A DNA stretch of 19,286 nucleotides from Betaproteobacteria bacterium. Its GTDB lineage: Bacteria > Pseudomonadota > Gammaproteobacteria > Burkholderiales > SG8-39. The stretch is taken from contig JAFAGU010000040.1 in assembly GCA_019237595.1 (NCBI GenBank), forward strand, positions 1 through 19,286, in the 5' to 3' direction. Positions 1 to 6,455 of the stretch are shown here, piece by piece; the first letter of the stretch is position 1; each line of letters opens with the position of its first letter. A program made the position numbers and the translations under genes. The notes under the pieces are model-generated. The model saw only the letters and a program-made list of their open reading frames with translations, made no database searches and was not told the origin of the DNA.

Positions 1-2508
1 GCCGCCACCGCGGTCGTCACCTCGGCGATGTTCCGCACCTGAGAAGTGAGGTTCGCCGCCATGAAGTTCACGGATTCCGTGAGGTCCTTCCACGTGCCCG
101 CCACACCCTGCACGTCCGCCTGGCCGCCGAGCTTCCCTTCCGTTCCCACCTCGCGCGCCACGCGCGTCACTTCGGAAGCGAAGGAGCGGAGCGTGTCCAC
201 CATCGTGTTGATGGTGGTCTTGAGCTCGAGCACCTCGCCCTTCACGTCCACCTCGATCTTCTTCGAGAGGTCCCCCTTGGCGACCGCGGTCGTCACCTCG
301 GCGATGTTCCGCACCTGAGAGGTGAGGTTGCCGGCCATGAAGTTCACCGACTCGGTCAAGTCCTTCCACGTGCCCGACACGCCTTCCACTCGCGCCTGGC
401 CGCCCAGAATCCCTTCCGAGCCGACCTCGCGCGCGACGCGCGTCACCTCCGAAGCAAAGGACGAAAGCTGGTCCACCATCGTGTTGATGGTGTTCTTGAG
501 CTCCAGGATCTCGCCCTTCACGTCCACCGTGATCTTCTTGGAGAGGTCGCCCTTCGCGACGGCGGTGGTCACCTCGGCGATGTTCCGCACCTGGGACGTG
601 AGGTTGCCCGCCATGAAGTTCACGGATTCCGTCAGGTCCTTCCAGGTGCCCGACACGCCCTGAACGTCGGCCTGGCCGCCGAGCTTGCCTTCCGTTCCCA
701 CCTCGCGCGCCACGCGCGTCACCTCGGCGGCGAACGAGCGGAGCTGGTCCACCATCGTGTTGACCGTGTTCTTGAGCTCGAGGATCTCGCCCTTCACATC
801 CACCGTGTTCTTGCGCGAGAGGTCTCCCGCCGCCACGGCCTTCGTCACGTCGGCGATGTTCCGCACCTGCGAGGTGAGGTTGCCGGCCATGAAGTTCACG
901 GATTCCGTGAGGTCCTTCCACGTGCCGGACACGCCTTCCACTTTGGCCTGCCCGCCGAGAATCCCTTCGGAGCCGACTTCGCGAGCCACGCGCGTCACTT
1001 CGGCAGCGAACGACGAGAGCTGGTCCACCATCGTGTTGATGGTGTTCTTGAGCTCCAGGATCTCGCCCTTCACGTCGACCGTGATCTTGCGCGAGAGGTC
1101 TCCGGCCTGCACCGCCTTCGTCACCTCGGCGATGTTCCGTACCTGGGAGGTGAGGTTGCCGGCCATGAAGTTCACCGACTCGGTCAAGTCCTTCCACGTG
1201 CCGGACACGCCTTCCACTCGCGCCTGGCCGCCCAGAATCCCTTCGGAGCCGACCTCGCGCGCGACGCGCGTCACCTCGGCAGCGAAGGAGGAGAGCTGGT
1301 CCACCATCGTGTTGATGGTGTTCTTGAGCTCCAGGATCTCGCCCTTCACGTCCACTTCGATCTTCTTCGAGAGGTCGCCCTTCGCGACAGCGGTCGTCAC
1401 CTCGGCGATGTTCCGCACCTGGTCGGTAAGGTTGCCGGCCATGGAGTTCACCGAGTCCGTCAGGTCCTTCCACGTTCCGGCAACGCCTTTGACGCGAGCC
1501 TGGCCGCCAAGCTTCCCTTCGGTACCGACTTCCCTTGCGACCCGCGTCACTTCTGCCGCGAAGGAGTTGAGCTGGTCCACCATGGTGTTGATGGTGTTCT
1601 TGAGCTCCAGGATCTCGCCCTTCACGTCTACCGTGATCTTGCGCGAAAGGTCGCCCGCGGCCACGGCCTTGGTTACGTCGGCGATGTTCCGCACCTGGGA
1701 CGTGAGGTTGCCCGCCATCGAGTTCACGGATTCCGTCAGGTCCTTCCACGTGCCCGCGACGCCCTGCACGTCCGCCTGGCCGCCGAGCTTGCCGTCGGTG
1801 CCGACCTCGCGCGCCACGCGCGTCACTTCGGAGGCGAACGAGCGCAGCGTGTCCACCATCGTATTGATCGTGCTCTTCAGCTCGAGCACCTCGCCCTTGA
1901 CGTCGACCGTGATCTTCTTCGACAAGTCGCCCGCGGCCACCGCCTTCGTCACGTCGGCGATGTTCCGCACCTGCGAGGTGAGGTTGCCGGCCATCAGGTT
2001 CACGGAGTCGGTGAGGTCCTTCCACGTTCCCGATACGCCTTCCACCCGCGCCTGGCCCCCGAGAATCCCTTCCGAGCCGACTTCGCGGGCGACGCGCGTC
2101 ACTTCGGAAGCGAACGAACGCAGCTGGTCCACCATCGTGTTGATCGTGGACTTCACCGTGAGGAATTCGCCCTTCACGTCCACTTCGATCTTCTTGGAGA
2201 GGTCGCCCTTCGCGACGGCGGTGGTCACCTCGGCGATGTTCCGCACCTGGTCGGTAAGGTTGTTCGCCATCGAGTTCACGGAATCCGTGAGGTCCTTCCA
2301 CGTCCCCGCGACGCCCTTCACCTTGGCCTGCCCGCCGAGCTTGCCTTCCGTTCCCACTTCGCGCGCCACGCGCGTCACCTCGGCGGAGAAATTGCCGAGC
2401 TGCTCCACCATCTTGTTGATGGTCTTCGCCGTGCGGAGGAATTCGCCCTCGAGCGGGCGGCCGTCCATTTCGAGCGCCATCTGCTTCGAGAGATCGCCCT
2501 GCGCCACC
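1..2508 (-). repeat. 276-bp tandem repeat array encoding HAMP pairs
   Basis: The landmark gcgatgttccg (on + strand, one copy ending gt instead of gc) recurs at 25, 301, 577, 853, 1129, 1405, 1681, 1957 and 2233, exactly 276 bp apart each time. A tenth, diverged unit lies near 2509 and carries three extra codons (EMDGRPLEGEF in place of VDVKGEF). Units fall into types by the segment before GTWKDLT: GKLGGQADVQG, GKLGGQA(K/R)VKG and GILGGQA(R/K)VEG. The array continues past the left edge, so total copy number is unknown. Because copies are nearly identical over long stretches, copy number is also the part of the sequence most likely to be mis-assembled from short reads. Confidence 0.95.
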
Positions 2509-2867
2509 GCGCCGATCACGCGCGCAACCTCGGAGGTCGGGTGGACGAGGTCGTCGATGAGCGAGTTGATGTTCTCCACCGACTCGTGCCAGATGCCGCG
2601 CGCGTTGGGAAGCGTGACGCGCTTCTTGAGCTTGCCCTCCTTGCCCACCACCTGCGAGAGGCGCGCGAACTCTTCGGCCATCGTAGCGCTCTGCTCGGTG
2701 AGATCGTTGAAGACTTCCGCGATCTTCGCGAAGACGCCGCTTCCGGCATAGGAGAGTCGCACGGTAGCGTCGCCGCGCTTGAGCGCGGTGAGCGCGTTGA
2801 GGACCTGCGTCATTTCGTCGGCTTGCGCGACGGCGATGGCTTCCTCGACTTTGACGGGCGTATTCAT
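1..2867 (-). CDS. Poly-HAMP sensor protein, probably hybrid histidine kinase (N-terminal part, runs off left edge)
   Basis: The minus frame is open from the ATG at 2865-2867 to the window edge: 955 complete codons without a stop. The first ~105 residues start MNTPVKVEEAIAVAQ and already hold HAMP-like helices (LTALKRGDATVRL, GIWHESVENIN). Then come nine near-identical 92-residue units, each with the pattern VRNIAEVTTAVAKGDLSKKI, VDVKGE, NTMVDQL, EVTRVAREVG, GGQA, GTWKDLT, SVN. A 92-residue unit corresponds to two HAMP domains and is the arrangement of Nik1/group III osmosensing hybrid kinases and their bacterial relatives, where HAMP arrays precede HisKA, HATPase_c and receiver domains. Those catalytic domains would lie left of base 1, so the kinase call is inference. 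No signal peptide or membrane segment is seen, so it is predicted cytoplasmic. GAGG lies about 10 nt upstream of the start. A chemoreceptor-like protein without kinase domain is the alternative. Confidence 0.85.
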   Translation of the reverse strand, partial: MNTPVKVEEAIAVAQADEMTQVLNALTALKRGDATVRLSYAGSGVFAKIAEVFNDLTEQSATMAEEFARLSQVVGKEGKLKKRVTLPNARGIWHESVENINSLIDDLVHPTSEVARVIGAVAQGDLSKQMALEMDGRPLEGEFLRTAKTINKMVEQLGNFSAEVTRVAREVGTEGKLGGQAKVKGVAGTWKDLTDSVNSMANNLTDQVRNIAEVTTAVAKGDLSKKIEVDVKGEFLTVKSTINTMVDQLRSFASEVTRVAREVGSEGILGGQARVEGVSGTWKDLTDSVNLMAGNLTSQVRNIADVTKAVAAGDLSKKITVDVKGEVLELKSTINTMVDTLRSFASEVTRVAREVGTDGKLGGQADVQGVAGTWKDLTESVNSMAGNLTSQVRNIADVTKAVAAGDLSRKITVDVKGEILELKNTINTMVDQLNSFAAEVTRVAREVGTEGKLGGQARVKGVAGTWKDLTDSVNSMAGNLTDQVRNIAEVTTAVAKGDLSKKIEVDVKGEILELKNTINTMVDQLSSFAAEVTRVAREVGSEGILGGQARVEGVSGTWKDLTESVNFMAGNLTSQVRNIAEVTKAVQAGDLSRKITVDVKGEILELKNTINTMVDQLSSFAAEVTRVAREVGSEGILGGQAKVEGVSGTWKDLTESVNFMAGNLTSQVRNIADVTKAVAAGDLSRKNTVDVKGEILELKNTVNTMVDQLRSFAAEVTRVAREVGTEGKLGGQADVQGVSGTWKDLTESVNFMAGNLTSQVRNIAEVTTAVAKGDLSKKITVDVKGEILELKNTINTMVDQLSSFASEVTRVAREVGSEGILGGQARVEGVSGTWKDLTESVNFMAGNLTSQVRNIAEVTTAVAKGDLSKKIEVDVKGEVLELKTTINTMVDTLRSFASEVTRVAREVGTEGKLGGQADVQGVAGTWKDLTESVNFMAANLTSQVRNIAEVTTAVA

Positions 2868-2882
2868 GCGTGTTTTCCCTCG

Positions 2883-2904
2883 AAGAAAAGGGCGGCGGAG
2901 CCCT
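2883..2904 (-). terminator. Terminator-like hairpin in leader of the poly-HAMP gene
   Basis: Read on the minus strand: AGGGC, loop TCCGCC, GCCCT, then TTTCTT. The stem (2889-2893 with 2900-2904) is only 5 bp, but it is GC-rich and runs into a T-rich tail. It lies 16 nt upstream of the poly-HAMP ATG, so it would act either as a weak terminator for the upstream bfd-bfr-HTH transcript or as a 5'-leader attenuator. Confidence 0.35.
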
Positions 2905-2944
2905 CTTGAACGCTCCGGAGAATACTGGCAAGCGCCGCGACGAA

Positions 2945-2997
2945 ACAGTCGCAGGAAGCCGACGGCTTGTAGCCGGAACGACTACAGCGCAGACTGT
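2945..2997 (-). promoter_or_regulatory. Nested inverted repeats, possible structured leader or REP-like element
   Basis: An outer inverted repeat ACAGTC (2945-2950) / GACTGT (2992-2997) encloses two hairpins: AAGCC-gac-GGCTT (2956-2968) and GTAG-(9 nt)-CTAC (2969-2985). Together they could form a three-way junction. An alternative stem CGGCT-tgt-AGCCG (2963-2975) excludes the first hairpin. It lies between the small HTH gene and the poly-HAMP gene, upstream of the terminator-like hairpin. No known RNA family is recognised; a dispersed REP-type palindrome is equally possible. Confidence 0.35.
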
Positions 2998-3008
2998 CGG
3001 GGAAAGGC

Positions 3009-3275
3009 CTACAAGGGAACGCGATCGGAGCTGCGCCGCCTTGGCGCATTCGCCTCGCTTTGGAGCGCAGCGCGTCGGTCATGCTCGGCGAAGATGATCT
3101 CCATCGCCTTCTCGAAGACCGCGCGCGGCGGCCCTGACTTGGCGGCGAGCCAGAGCGCGAGCTCGTGCGGATGGACGCCGAGGTAGGCGGCGAGGTTCTC
3201 CCGGCCGCCGCGGAGCGACTGGCACTGCTGCAGGATCCGGGCGCACATCTCCGCCCAGCGGGGCTGCTTTTCCAT
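3009..3275 (-). CDS. Small helix-turn-helix-like protein (88 aa)
   Basis: The ATG at 3273-3275 opens an 88-residue protein, MEKQPRWAEM...SSDRVPL. Residues 22-60 (RGGRENLAAYLGVHPHELALWLAAKSGPPRAVFEKAMEII) have the rhythm of a Cro/YdaS-like helix-turn-helix: a short helix, the turn LGVHPHEL, a recognition-like helix ALWLAAK, then PP and a final helix. The tail is Arg/Ser rich. The frame is open further upstream inside bfr, but that extension is low-complexity Arg/Ala/Gly and looks like a shadow of bfr. No clear Shine-Dalgarno sequence precedes the ATG. It starts 29 nt after the bfr stop and is on the same strand, so co-transcription with bfd-bfr is likely. Its function is not known; DNA binding is inferred from the fold pattern only. 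Confidence 0.6.
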   Translation of the reverse strand: MEKQPRWAEMCARILQQCQSLRGGRENLAAYLGVHPHELALWLAAKSGPPRAVFEKAMEIIFAEHDRRAALQSEANAPRRRSSDRVPL

Positions 3276-3304
3276 GCCCCGCGGAGGAGCAAGGACTGCG
3301 CCGG

Positions 3305-3781
3305 CTAGGTGGCGCCTTTCGCTTGGCTCTGCATCCAGTTCTGGAGGCCCAGCTTTCCGACGAGGCCGAGCTGAGTCTCCAGCCAGTCGATGTGCTGTTC
3401 CTCGGATTCGAGGATCTCCTCGAAGAGCTCCCGCGTGACGTAGTCCTTCACCGCCTCGCAATGGGCAATCGCAGCCTGGAGATCCGGGCGCGCGGCGCGC
3501 TCGAGCTTCAGGTCGCATTCGAGCGCTTCCTTCGCGTCCTCGCCGATCATGAGCTTGCCGAGGTCCTGCAAGTTCGGCAGGCCCTCGAGGAAGAGAATCC
3601 GCTCGATCAGGCGATCGGCGTGCTTCATCTCGTCGATCGACTCCTTCCTCTCGTACTCCTCGAGCGAGCGCAGGCCCCAGTTGCCGAACATGCGCGCGTG
3701 CAGGAAGTACTGGTTGATCGCGGTGAGCTCGTTGAAGAGCACCTTGTTGAGGTGCTCCACGACCTTCTTGTCGCCCTTCAT
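3305..3781 (-). CDS. bfr: Bacterioferritin (heme-containing iron-storage ferritin)
   Basis: The 158-residue protein has the length of E. coli Bfr and matches it closely by memory (MKGDKKVVEHLNKVL, NQYFLHARMF, ESIDEMKHADR, EGLPNLQDLGKL, HIDWLETQL). Ferroxidase-centre ligands are all present: Glu18, Glu51, His54, Glu94, Glu127 and His130. Met52, the axial ligand of the intersubunit heme, is also present. The product should form the cytoplasmic 24-subunit shell that oxidises Fe(II) and stores it as a mineral. AGGGG lies 6-7 nt before the ATG. It follows bfd by 31 nt on the same strand, the classical bfd-bfr arrangement in which the ferredoxin reduces and releases the stored iron. Confidence 0.97.
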   Translation of the reverse strand: MKGDKKVVEHLNKVLFNELTAINQYFLHARMFGNWGLRSLEEYERKESIDEMKHADRLIERILFLEGLPNLQDLGKLMIGEDAKEALECDLKLERAARPDLQAAIAHCEAVKDYVTRELFEEILESEEQHIDWLETQLGLVGKLGLQNWMQSQAKGAT

Positions 3782-3812
3782 CGGGTCCCCTGGTGAAGCG
3801 GCGCCTGGGCCT

Positions 3813-4004
3813 TCAGGCCTGGACGGCGCCCGCGCAGGGAGCTTTGCACACCTCGCGCAGGAGGTCCATGGCGCACTCGCGGCAGCGGCCGCAGCCGGAG
3901 GCGACGCCGAGCTGGGCGGTCAGGTCCTCGACCGACCGTGCGCCTTCCTCGGCGCAATCCTTGATCGCCTTATCCGTGACCGCGTTGCAGAGGCAGATAT
4001 ACAA
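3813..4004 (-). CDS. bfd: Bacterioferritin-associated ferredoxin, TTG start
   Basis: This is a 63-residue [2Fe-2S] ferredoxin of the BFD family that delivers electrons to bacterioferritin to mobilise iron. Starting from the TTG at 4002-4004 the protein reads (M)YICLCNAVTDKAI..., which puts the cluster cysteines at Cys4, Cys6, Cys38 and Cys41, the canonical BFD positions and spacing. AAGGAAG lies 5 nt upstream of this TTG. The frame has an in-frame ATG 25 codons upstream (4079), but that would add a non-conserved tail reaching into the Fur/promoter region, so the TTG is preferred. Extra cysteines at 16, 45, 53 and 57 are not part of the cluster motif. Its promoter region contains Fur-box-like sequence, consistent with induction in iron starvation. 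Confidence 0.93.
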   Translation of the reverse strand: MYICLCNAVTDKAIKDCAEEGARSVEDLTAQLGVASGCGRCRECAMDLLREVCKAPCAGAVQA

Positions 4005-4063
4005 GCCAGCTTCCTTTTCAGCACAGGGACCCTGCGAAGCCGAATGGGCCAGTGGAACAAAAA

Positions 4064-4100
4064 CAATTCTCATTGACACAATACATGAGAACCATTATCG
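4064..4100. promoter_or_regulatory. Fur-box-like operators between bfd and hemP
   Basis: TGAGAACCATTATCG (4086-4100) matches the 7-1-7 Fur consensus TGATAATCATTATCA at 12 of 15 positions, counted by hand. A second half-site, read on the minus strand as AATGAGAATTGTTTTT (within 4060-4074), resembles the AATGAGAAT form of the box. One lies inside the rightward promoter and the other faces bfd. Control by ferric uptake regulator of both arms is inferred from these matches and from the iron-related genes on each side. Confidence 0.75.
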
Positions 4101-4101
4101 T
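4073..4101 (+). promoter_or_regulatory. Sigma-70-type promoter for hemP and the iron-uptake genes
   Basis: TTGACA (4073-4078) is a perfect -35 box. TATCGT (4096-4101) follows after exactly 17 bp as a weaker -10 box (4 of 6 matches). The Fur-box-like sequence fills the spacer and -10, an arrangement that would block RNA polymerase when iron is plentiful. A start site around 4108 would leave only a few bases before the hemP ATG at 4111. Confidence 0.6.
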
Positions 4102-4110
4102 TTGCAAGCG

Positions 4111-4299
4111 ATGACCGACAACCGCCCGCAGAATCAGACTTTTCCGAGCGCCGGAACCCCCGCAATGGGGTCCAATTCTCCCGTGCGGATCCCGAGCGAG
4201 CGCCTTTTCCAAGCCGGGCGGGAAGTCGTGATCGTGCACAACGGCCGGGACTACCGGCTGCGCCTCACCCAGTACGGGAAATTGATCCTCACCGCCTAG
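4111..4299 (+). CDS. hemP: HemP family small protein
   Basis: The 62-residue protein ends RIPSERLFQAGREVVIVHNGRDYRLRLTQYGKLILTA, the HemP/HmuP signature (a Ser-containing N-terminal stretch, v.I.HnG..Y.LR.T..GKLiLT). Family members are usually encoded at heme or siderophore uptake loci; some are reported to be needed for expression of heme-uptake genes. Here it is the first gene after the Fur-box promoter and precedes an iron permease instead of a heme receptor. AAGCG before the ATG is a poor ribosome site. The in-frame ATG at 4165 (preceded by GGAA) would give a 44-residue form that still keeps the whole conserved region and fits better with a start site near 4108. Confidence 0.85.
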   Translation: MTDNRPQNQTFPSAGTPAMGSNSPVRIPSERLFQAGREVVIVHNGRDYRLRLTQYGKLILTA

Positions 4300-4322
4300 G
4301 ACGAAGAAAGGCCGCACCGCCC

Positions 4323-5102
4323 ATGATGAACATGCTTCTCATCACGCTCCGGGAGGGCATCGAGATGTTCCTCATCGTGGCGATTGCGGCGGCGTACCTT
4401 CGCAAGACCGGCCGCGCAGGCCTGCTCTCGGCCGTCGGTTGGGGCGCTGGGGCCGCGGTGCTCGCTTCCGTCGTGCTCGGCACCTGGCTCGCCGAATCAG
4501 CGGTGACGCCCAAGTGGGAAGCGGTTCTCGCGGGCGTGGCTGCCGTGCTCGTGATCTCGATGGTGATCTACATGTTGAAGGCGGCGAAGCACATGCGCCG
4601 CGAAATCGGCGCGCGGCTGGAGAACGCCGCGGTTCGCCCGGGCGCGCGTGCGTGGCTCGCGGTATTCCTCTTCGTCGTGCTGATGGTCACGCGCGAAGGC
4701 ATGGAAACGGCGTTCATCACCGCCTCGCTCTTCCGGCAGACCGAGACCGCGCACTTCGTCCTGGGCGCGCTTGCCGGCACCGCTCTCGCGGCGGCGCTCG
4801 CGTGGGCCTGGTCGCGCTACGGGCATCGCGTGAACCTCGCGCTCTTCTTCAAGGTGACCTCCGCCTTCCTCGCGCTCTTTGCCCTGCAGCTCGTCATCTA
4901 CGCGTTCCACGAGGCGACCGAGGCGAACCTCCTGCCGATCGACAACGCCTACTGGCACATCGCGAGCGAGCCCTACGGCCCGGAGGGCGAAGTGGGCGCC
5001 CTGCTCACCTACGCTCTCGTCCTCATTCCGGGCGCGTGGCTCGCCTTCTCCGCGTTCAGGCACCGCGGCCACGCCCAGAGGCGCGTGCAAGGCACCGCTT
5101 AA
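4323..5102 (+). CDS. FTR1 family iron permease
   Basis: The 259-residue inner-membrane protein has the two REGxE iron-binding motifs of the FTR1/EfeU family: REGIE at residues 10-14 in the first helix and REGME at 124-128. About seven hydrophobic segments are seen (near 1-23, 33-55, 66-84, 111-122, 142-160, 174-195 and 224-243). It starts 23 nt after hemP; an ATG one codon in (4326) is an alternative start. AAAGG upstream is a weak ribosome site. In EfeUOB and yeast Fet3-Ftr1 the permease works with an oxidase or periplasmic iron carrier. No EfeO, EfeB, P19 or cupredoxin gene is present in this window. Instead a porin, a flavoprotein and a cytochrome-like protein follow. Confidence 0.93.
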   Translation: MMNMLLITLREGIEMFLIVAIAAAYLRKTGRAGLLSAVGWGAGAAVLASVVLGTWLAESAVTPKWEAVLAGVAAVLVISMVIYMLKAAKHMRREIGARLENAAVRPGARAWLAVFLFVVLMVTREGMETAFITASLFRQTETAHFVLGALAGTALAAALAWAWSRYGHRVNLALFFKVTSAFLALFALQLVIYAFHEATEANLLPIDNAYWHIASEPYGPEGEVGALLTYALVLIPGAWLAFSAFRHRGHAQRRVQGTA

Positions 5103-5141
5103 TCGTCCAACGCCAGCCAGCGGGCCGGGAGCGGACCGCAA

Positions 5142-5173
5142 GCCAGCTCATGCACCTCCACCAGGGAGCTGGC
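5142..5173 (+). promoter_or_regulatory. Hairpin overlapping the ribosome site of the porin gene
   Basis: GCCAGCTC (5142-5149) and GAGCTGGC (5166-5173) form a perfect 8-bp stem with a 16-nt loop. The right arm contains part of the AGGGAG ribosome site (5163-5168) and ends 1 nt before the porin ATG at 5175. It could lower translation of the porin relative to FTR1 or respond to a factor; this is inference from sequence alone. Confidence 0.4.
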
Positions 5174-5174
5174 C

Positions 5175-6455
5175 ATGCATCCGCTTGCACGTGTGTCCGT
5201 CGTACTCGCGTTGCTGTCTCCGCTGGCGGCTTCCGCGCAGACCCTTGAGCAGCGGCTGGAAGCTCTTCAGCAGGAAATCGAGCGCCTCAAGGCGGAGGTC
5301 GCGGCGTTGAAGCGCGCGCCGGCGCCGAGCGCCGCAGAGCCAGCCGCTGGGGCCCCGCCGCGGGTCGCCGCCGCGACCGCCTCCAGCGTTCCTCCGTCGA
5401 GGGAAGAGCCGGCCACTTCGATCTTTGGCTACGGGGAATTCAACTACAACCGCTATCGCGACGCGGACCGGACGAGCCGCGCCGACCTGCGACGCTTCGT
5501 CTTCGGTTTCGGCCACAACTTCAACGATCGGCTGAGCTTCAACTCCGAGGTGGAGATCGAGCACGCGGTCGCGAGCAGCACCGACCGCGGCGAAGTGGAG
5601 GTCGAGCAGGCTTACCTCGACTACCGGTTCAGCGACCAGGTCAATGTCAAGGGCGGCCTCTTCCTGATGCCGCTCGGGATCCTCAACCAGACGCACGAGC
5701 CGCCCACTTACTACGGCGTCGAGCGCAACGACGTCGAGACGCGGATCATTCCGACGACCTGGCGGGAGATGGGCGTGGGCGTGCACGGCGTGCTCGGCAC
5801 GGGATGGCGCTACGACACCGGCATCACGACCGGCTTCAACGCCGCCAAGATCGACGACCCGGCGTTCGGCGTGCGCGGCGGCCACCAGGAAGGCCAGCTC
5901 GCCGATGCGCGCGACCTCTCGTGGTACGGCGCGCTCAACTACACGGCGCCGGGCCTCCTCGTCGGCGGCGGGCTCTTCACGGGCAACACGGGGCAAAACG
6001 GCCAGTCGAATCCGCTGCTGAAAGGCGTGGCCGCGAGGCTCACGCTCTGGGACGTCCATGCGAAATACAGCGTGAAGGGCTGGGACTTCCAGGCGCTCTA
6101 CGCCGCCGGCAAGCTCGGCGACGCGGACAAGGTGAACCTCGTCACCTCCGCCGCCGCGACGCCTTTCGCCGCGCCGAACCGGCTCAAGGGCTGGTACGGC
6201 CAGGCCGCCTATCACGTCTACCGGAACGGCGACCTCGACATCGCGCCCTTCGCGCGCCTCGAGCGCTACGAGATTCGCCAGCAGGAGGACGCAACGCTCG
6301 GCGTGTTCCAGGATCCTCGCCTGCTCTCCAGCGTGCGCACCTTCGGCGTGAACTTCCGCATCCACCCGCAGGTGGTGATCAAGACCGACGTGCAGCGCTA
6401 CAGCGCCGATGCAGGCATGAATCGCTTCAACATCGGCCTCGGATACATGTTCTAG
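5175..6455 (+). CDS. Outer-membrane porin (phosphate-selective porin O/P-like)
   Basis: The 426-residue protein starts with a Sec signal peptide (cleavage likely after ASA, residue 21) followed by a short coiled coil (TLEQRLEALQQEIERLKAEV, 23-42), a Pro/Ala linker (to ~75) and a beta-barrel-like domain. The barrel shows alternating patterns, many Tyr/Phe/Gly residues, and ends GLGYMF with the C-terminal Phe recognised by the Bam machinery. A coiled-coil N terminus plus barrel is typical of OprO/OprP-like and related trimeric porins. AGGGAG precedes the ATG but lies partly in a hairpin. The stop codon overlaps the GTG of the next gene by one base, so the two are translationally coupled. Linkage to FTR1 suggests passage of iron or an iron chelate across the outer membrane; substrate is not shown by the sequence. 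Confidence 0.85.
   Translation: MHPLARVSVVLALLSPLAASAQTLEQRLEALQQEIERLKAEVAALKRAPAPSAAEPAAGAPPRVAAATASSVPPSREEPATSIFGYGEFNYNRYRDADRTSRADLRRFVFGFGHNFNDRLSFNSEVEIEHAVASSTDRGEVEVEQAYLDYRFSDQVNVKGGLFLMPLGILNQTHEPPTYYGVERNDVETRIIPTTWREMGVGVHGVLGTGWRYDTGITTGFNAAKIDDPAFGVRGGHQEGQLADARDLSWYGALNYTAPGLLVGGGLFTGNTGQNGQSNPLLKGVAARLTLWDVHAKYSVKGWDFQALYAAGKLGDADKVNLVTSAAATPFAAPNRLKGWYGQAAYHVYRNGDLDIAPFARLERYEIRQQEDATLGVFQDPRLLSSVRTFGVNFRIHPQVVIKTDVQRYSADAGMNRFNIGLGYMF

Noticed and set aside
1..2508. Regular repeats as a CRISPR array or minisatellite
   Set aside because: The 276-bp period, coding continuity and HAMP protein pattern rule out CRISPR; there are no short repeats with unique spacers.
322..2751. 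Long open frames on the plus strand (up to 688 codons) across the repeat array
   Set aside because: They are antisense to the HAMP repeats. Low-stop reading on the opposite strand follows from high-GC codon use copied in every 276-bp unit, and the protein (SVRSFHVPDTP repeats) has no recognisable family.
2864..3292. 142-codon minus frame over the HTH gene and leader
   Set aside because: Its product is Ser/Arg low-complexity typical of an out-of-frame shadow; the overlapping 88-residue frame has the protein-like pattern.
4005..4079. ATG-started, longer form of bfd
   Set aside because: It adds 25 non-conserved residues and reaches into the Fur/promoter region; the TTG has a good ribosome site and gives canonical cysteine positions.
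4111..4299. Heme-uptake locus inferred from hemP
   Set aside because: No TonB-dependent receptor, heme-binding protein or heme ABC transporter genes are present; the neighbours are an iron permease and redox proteins.
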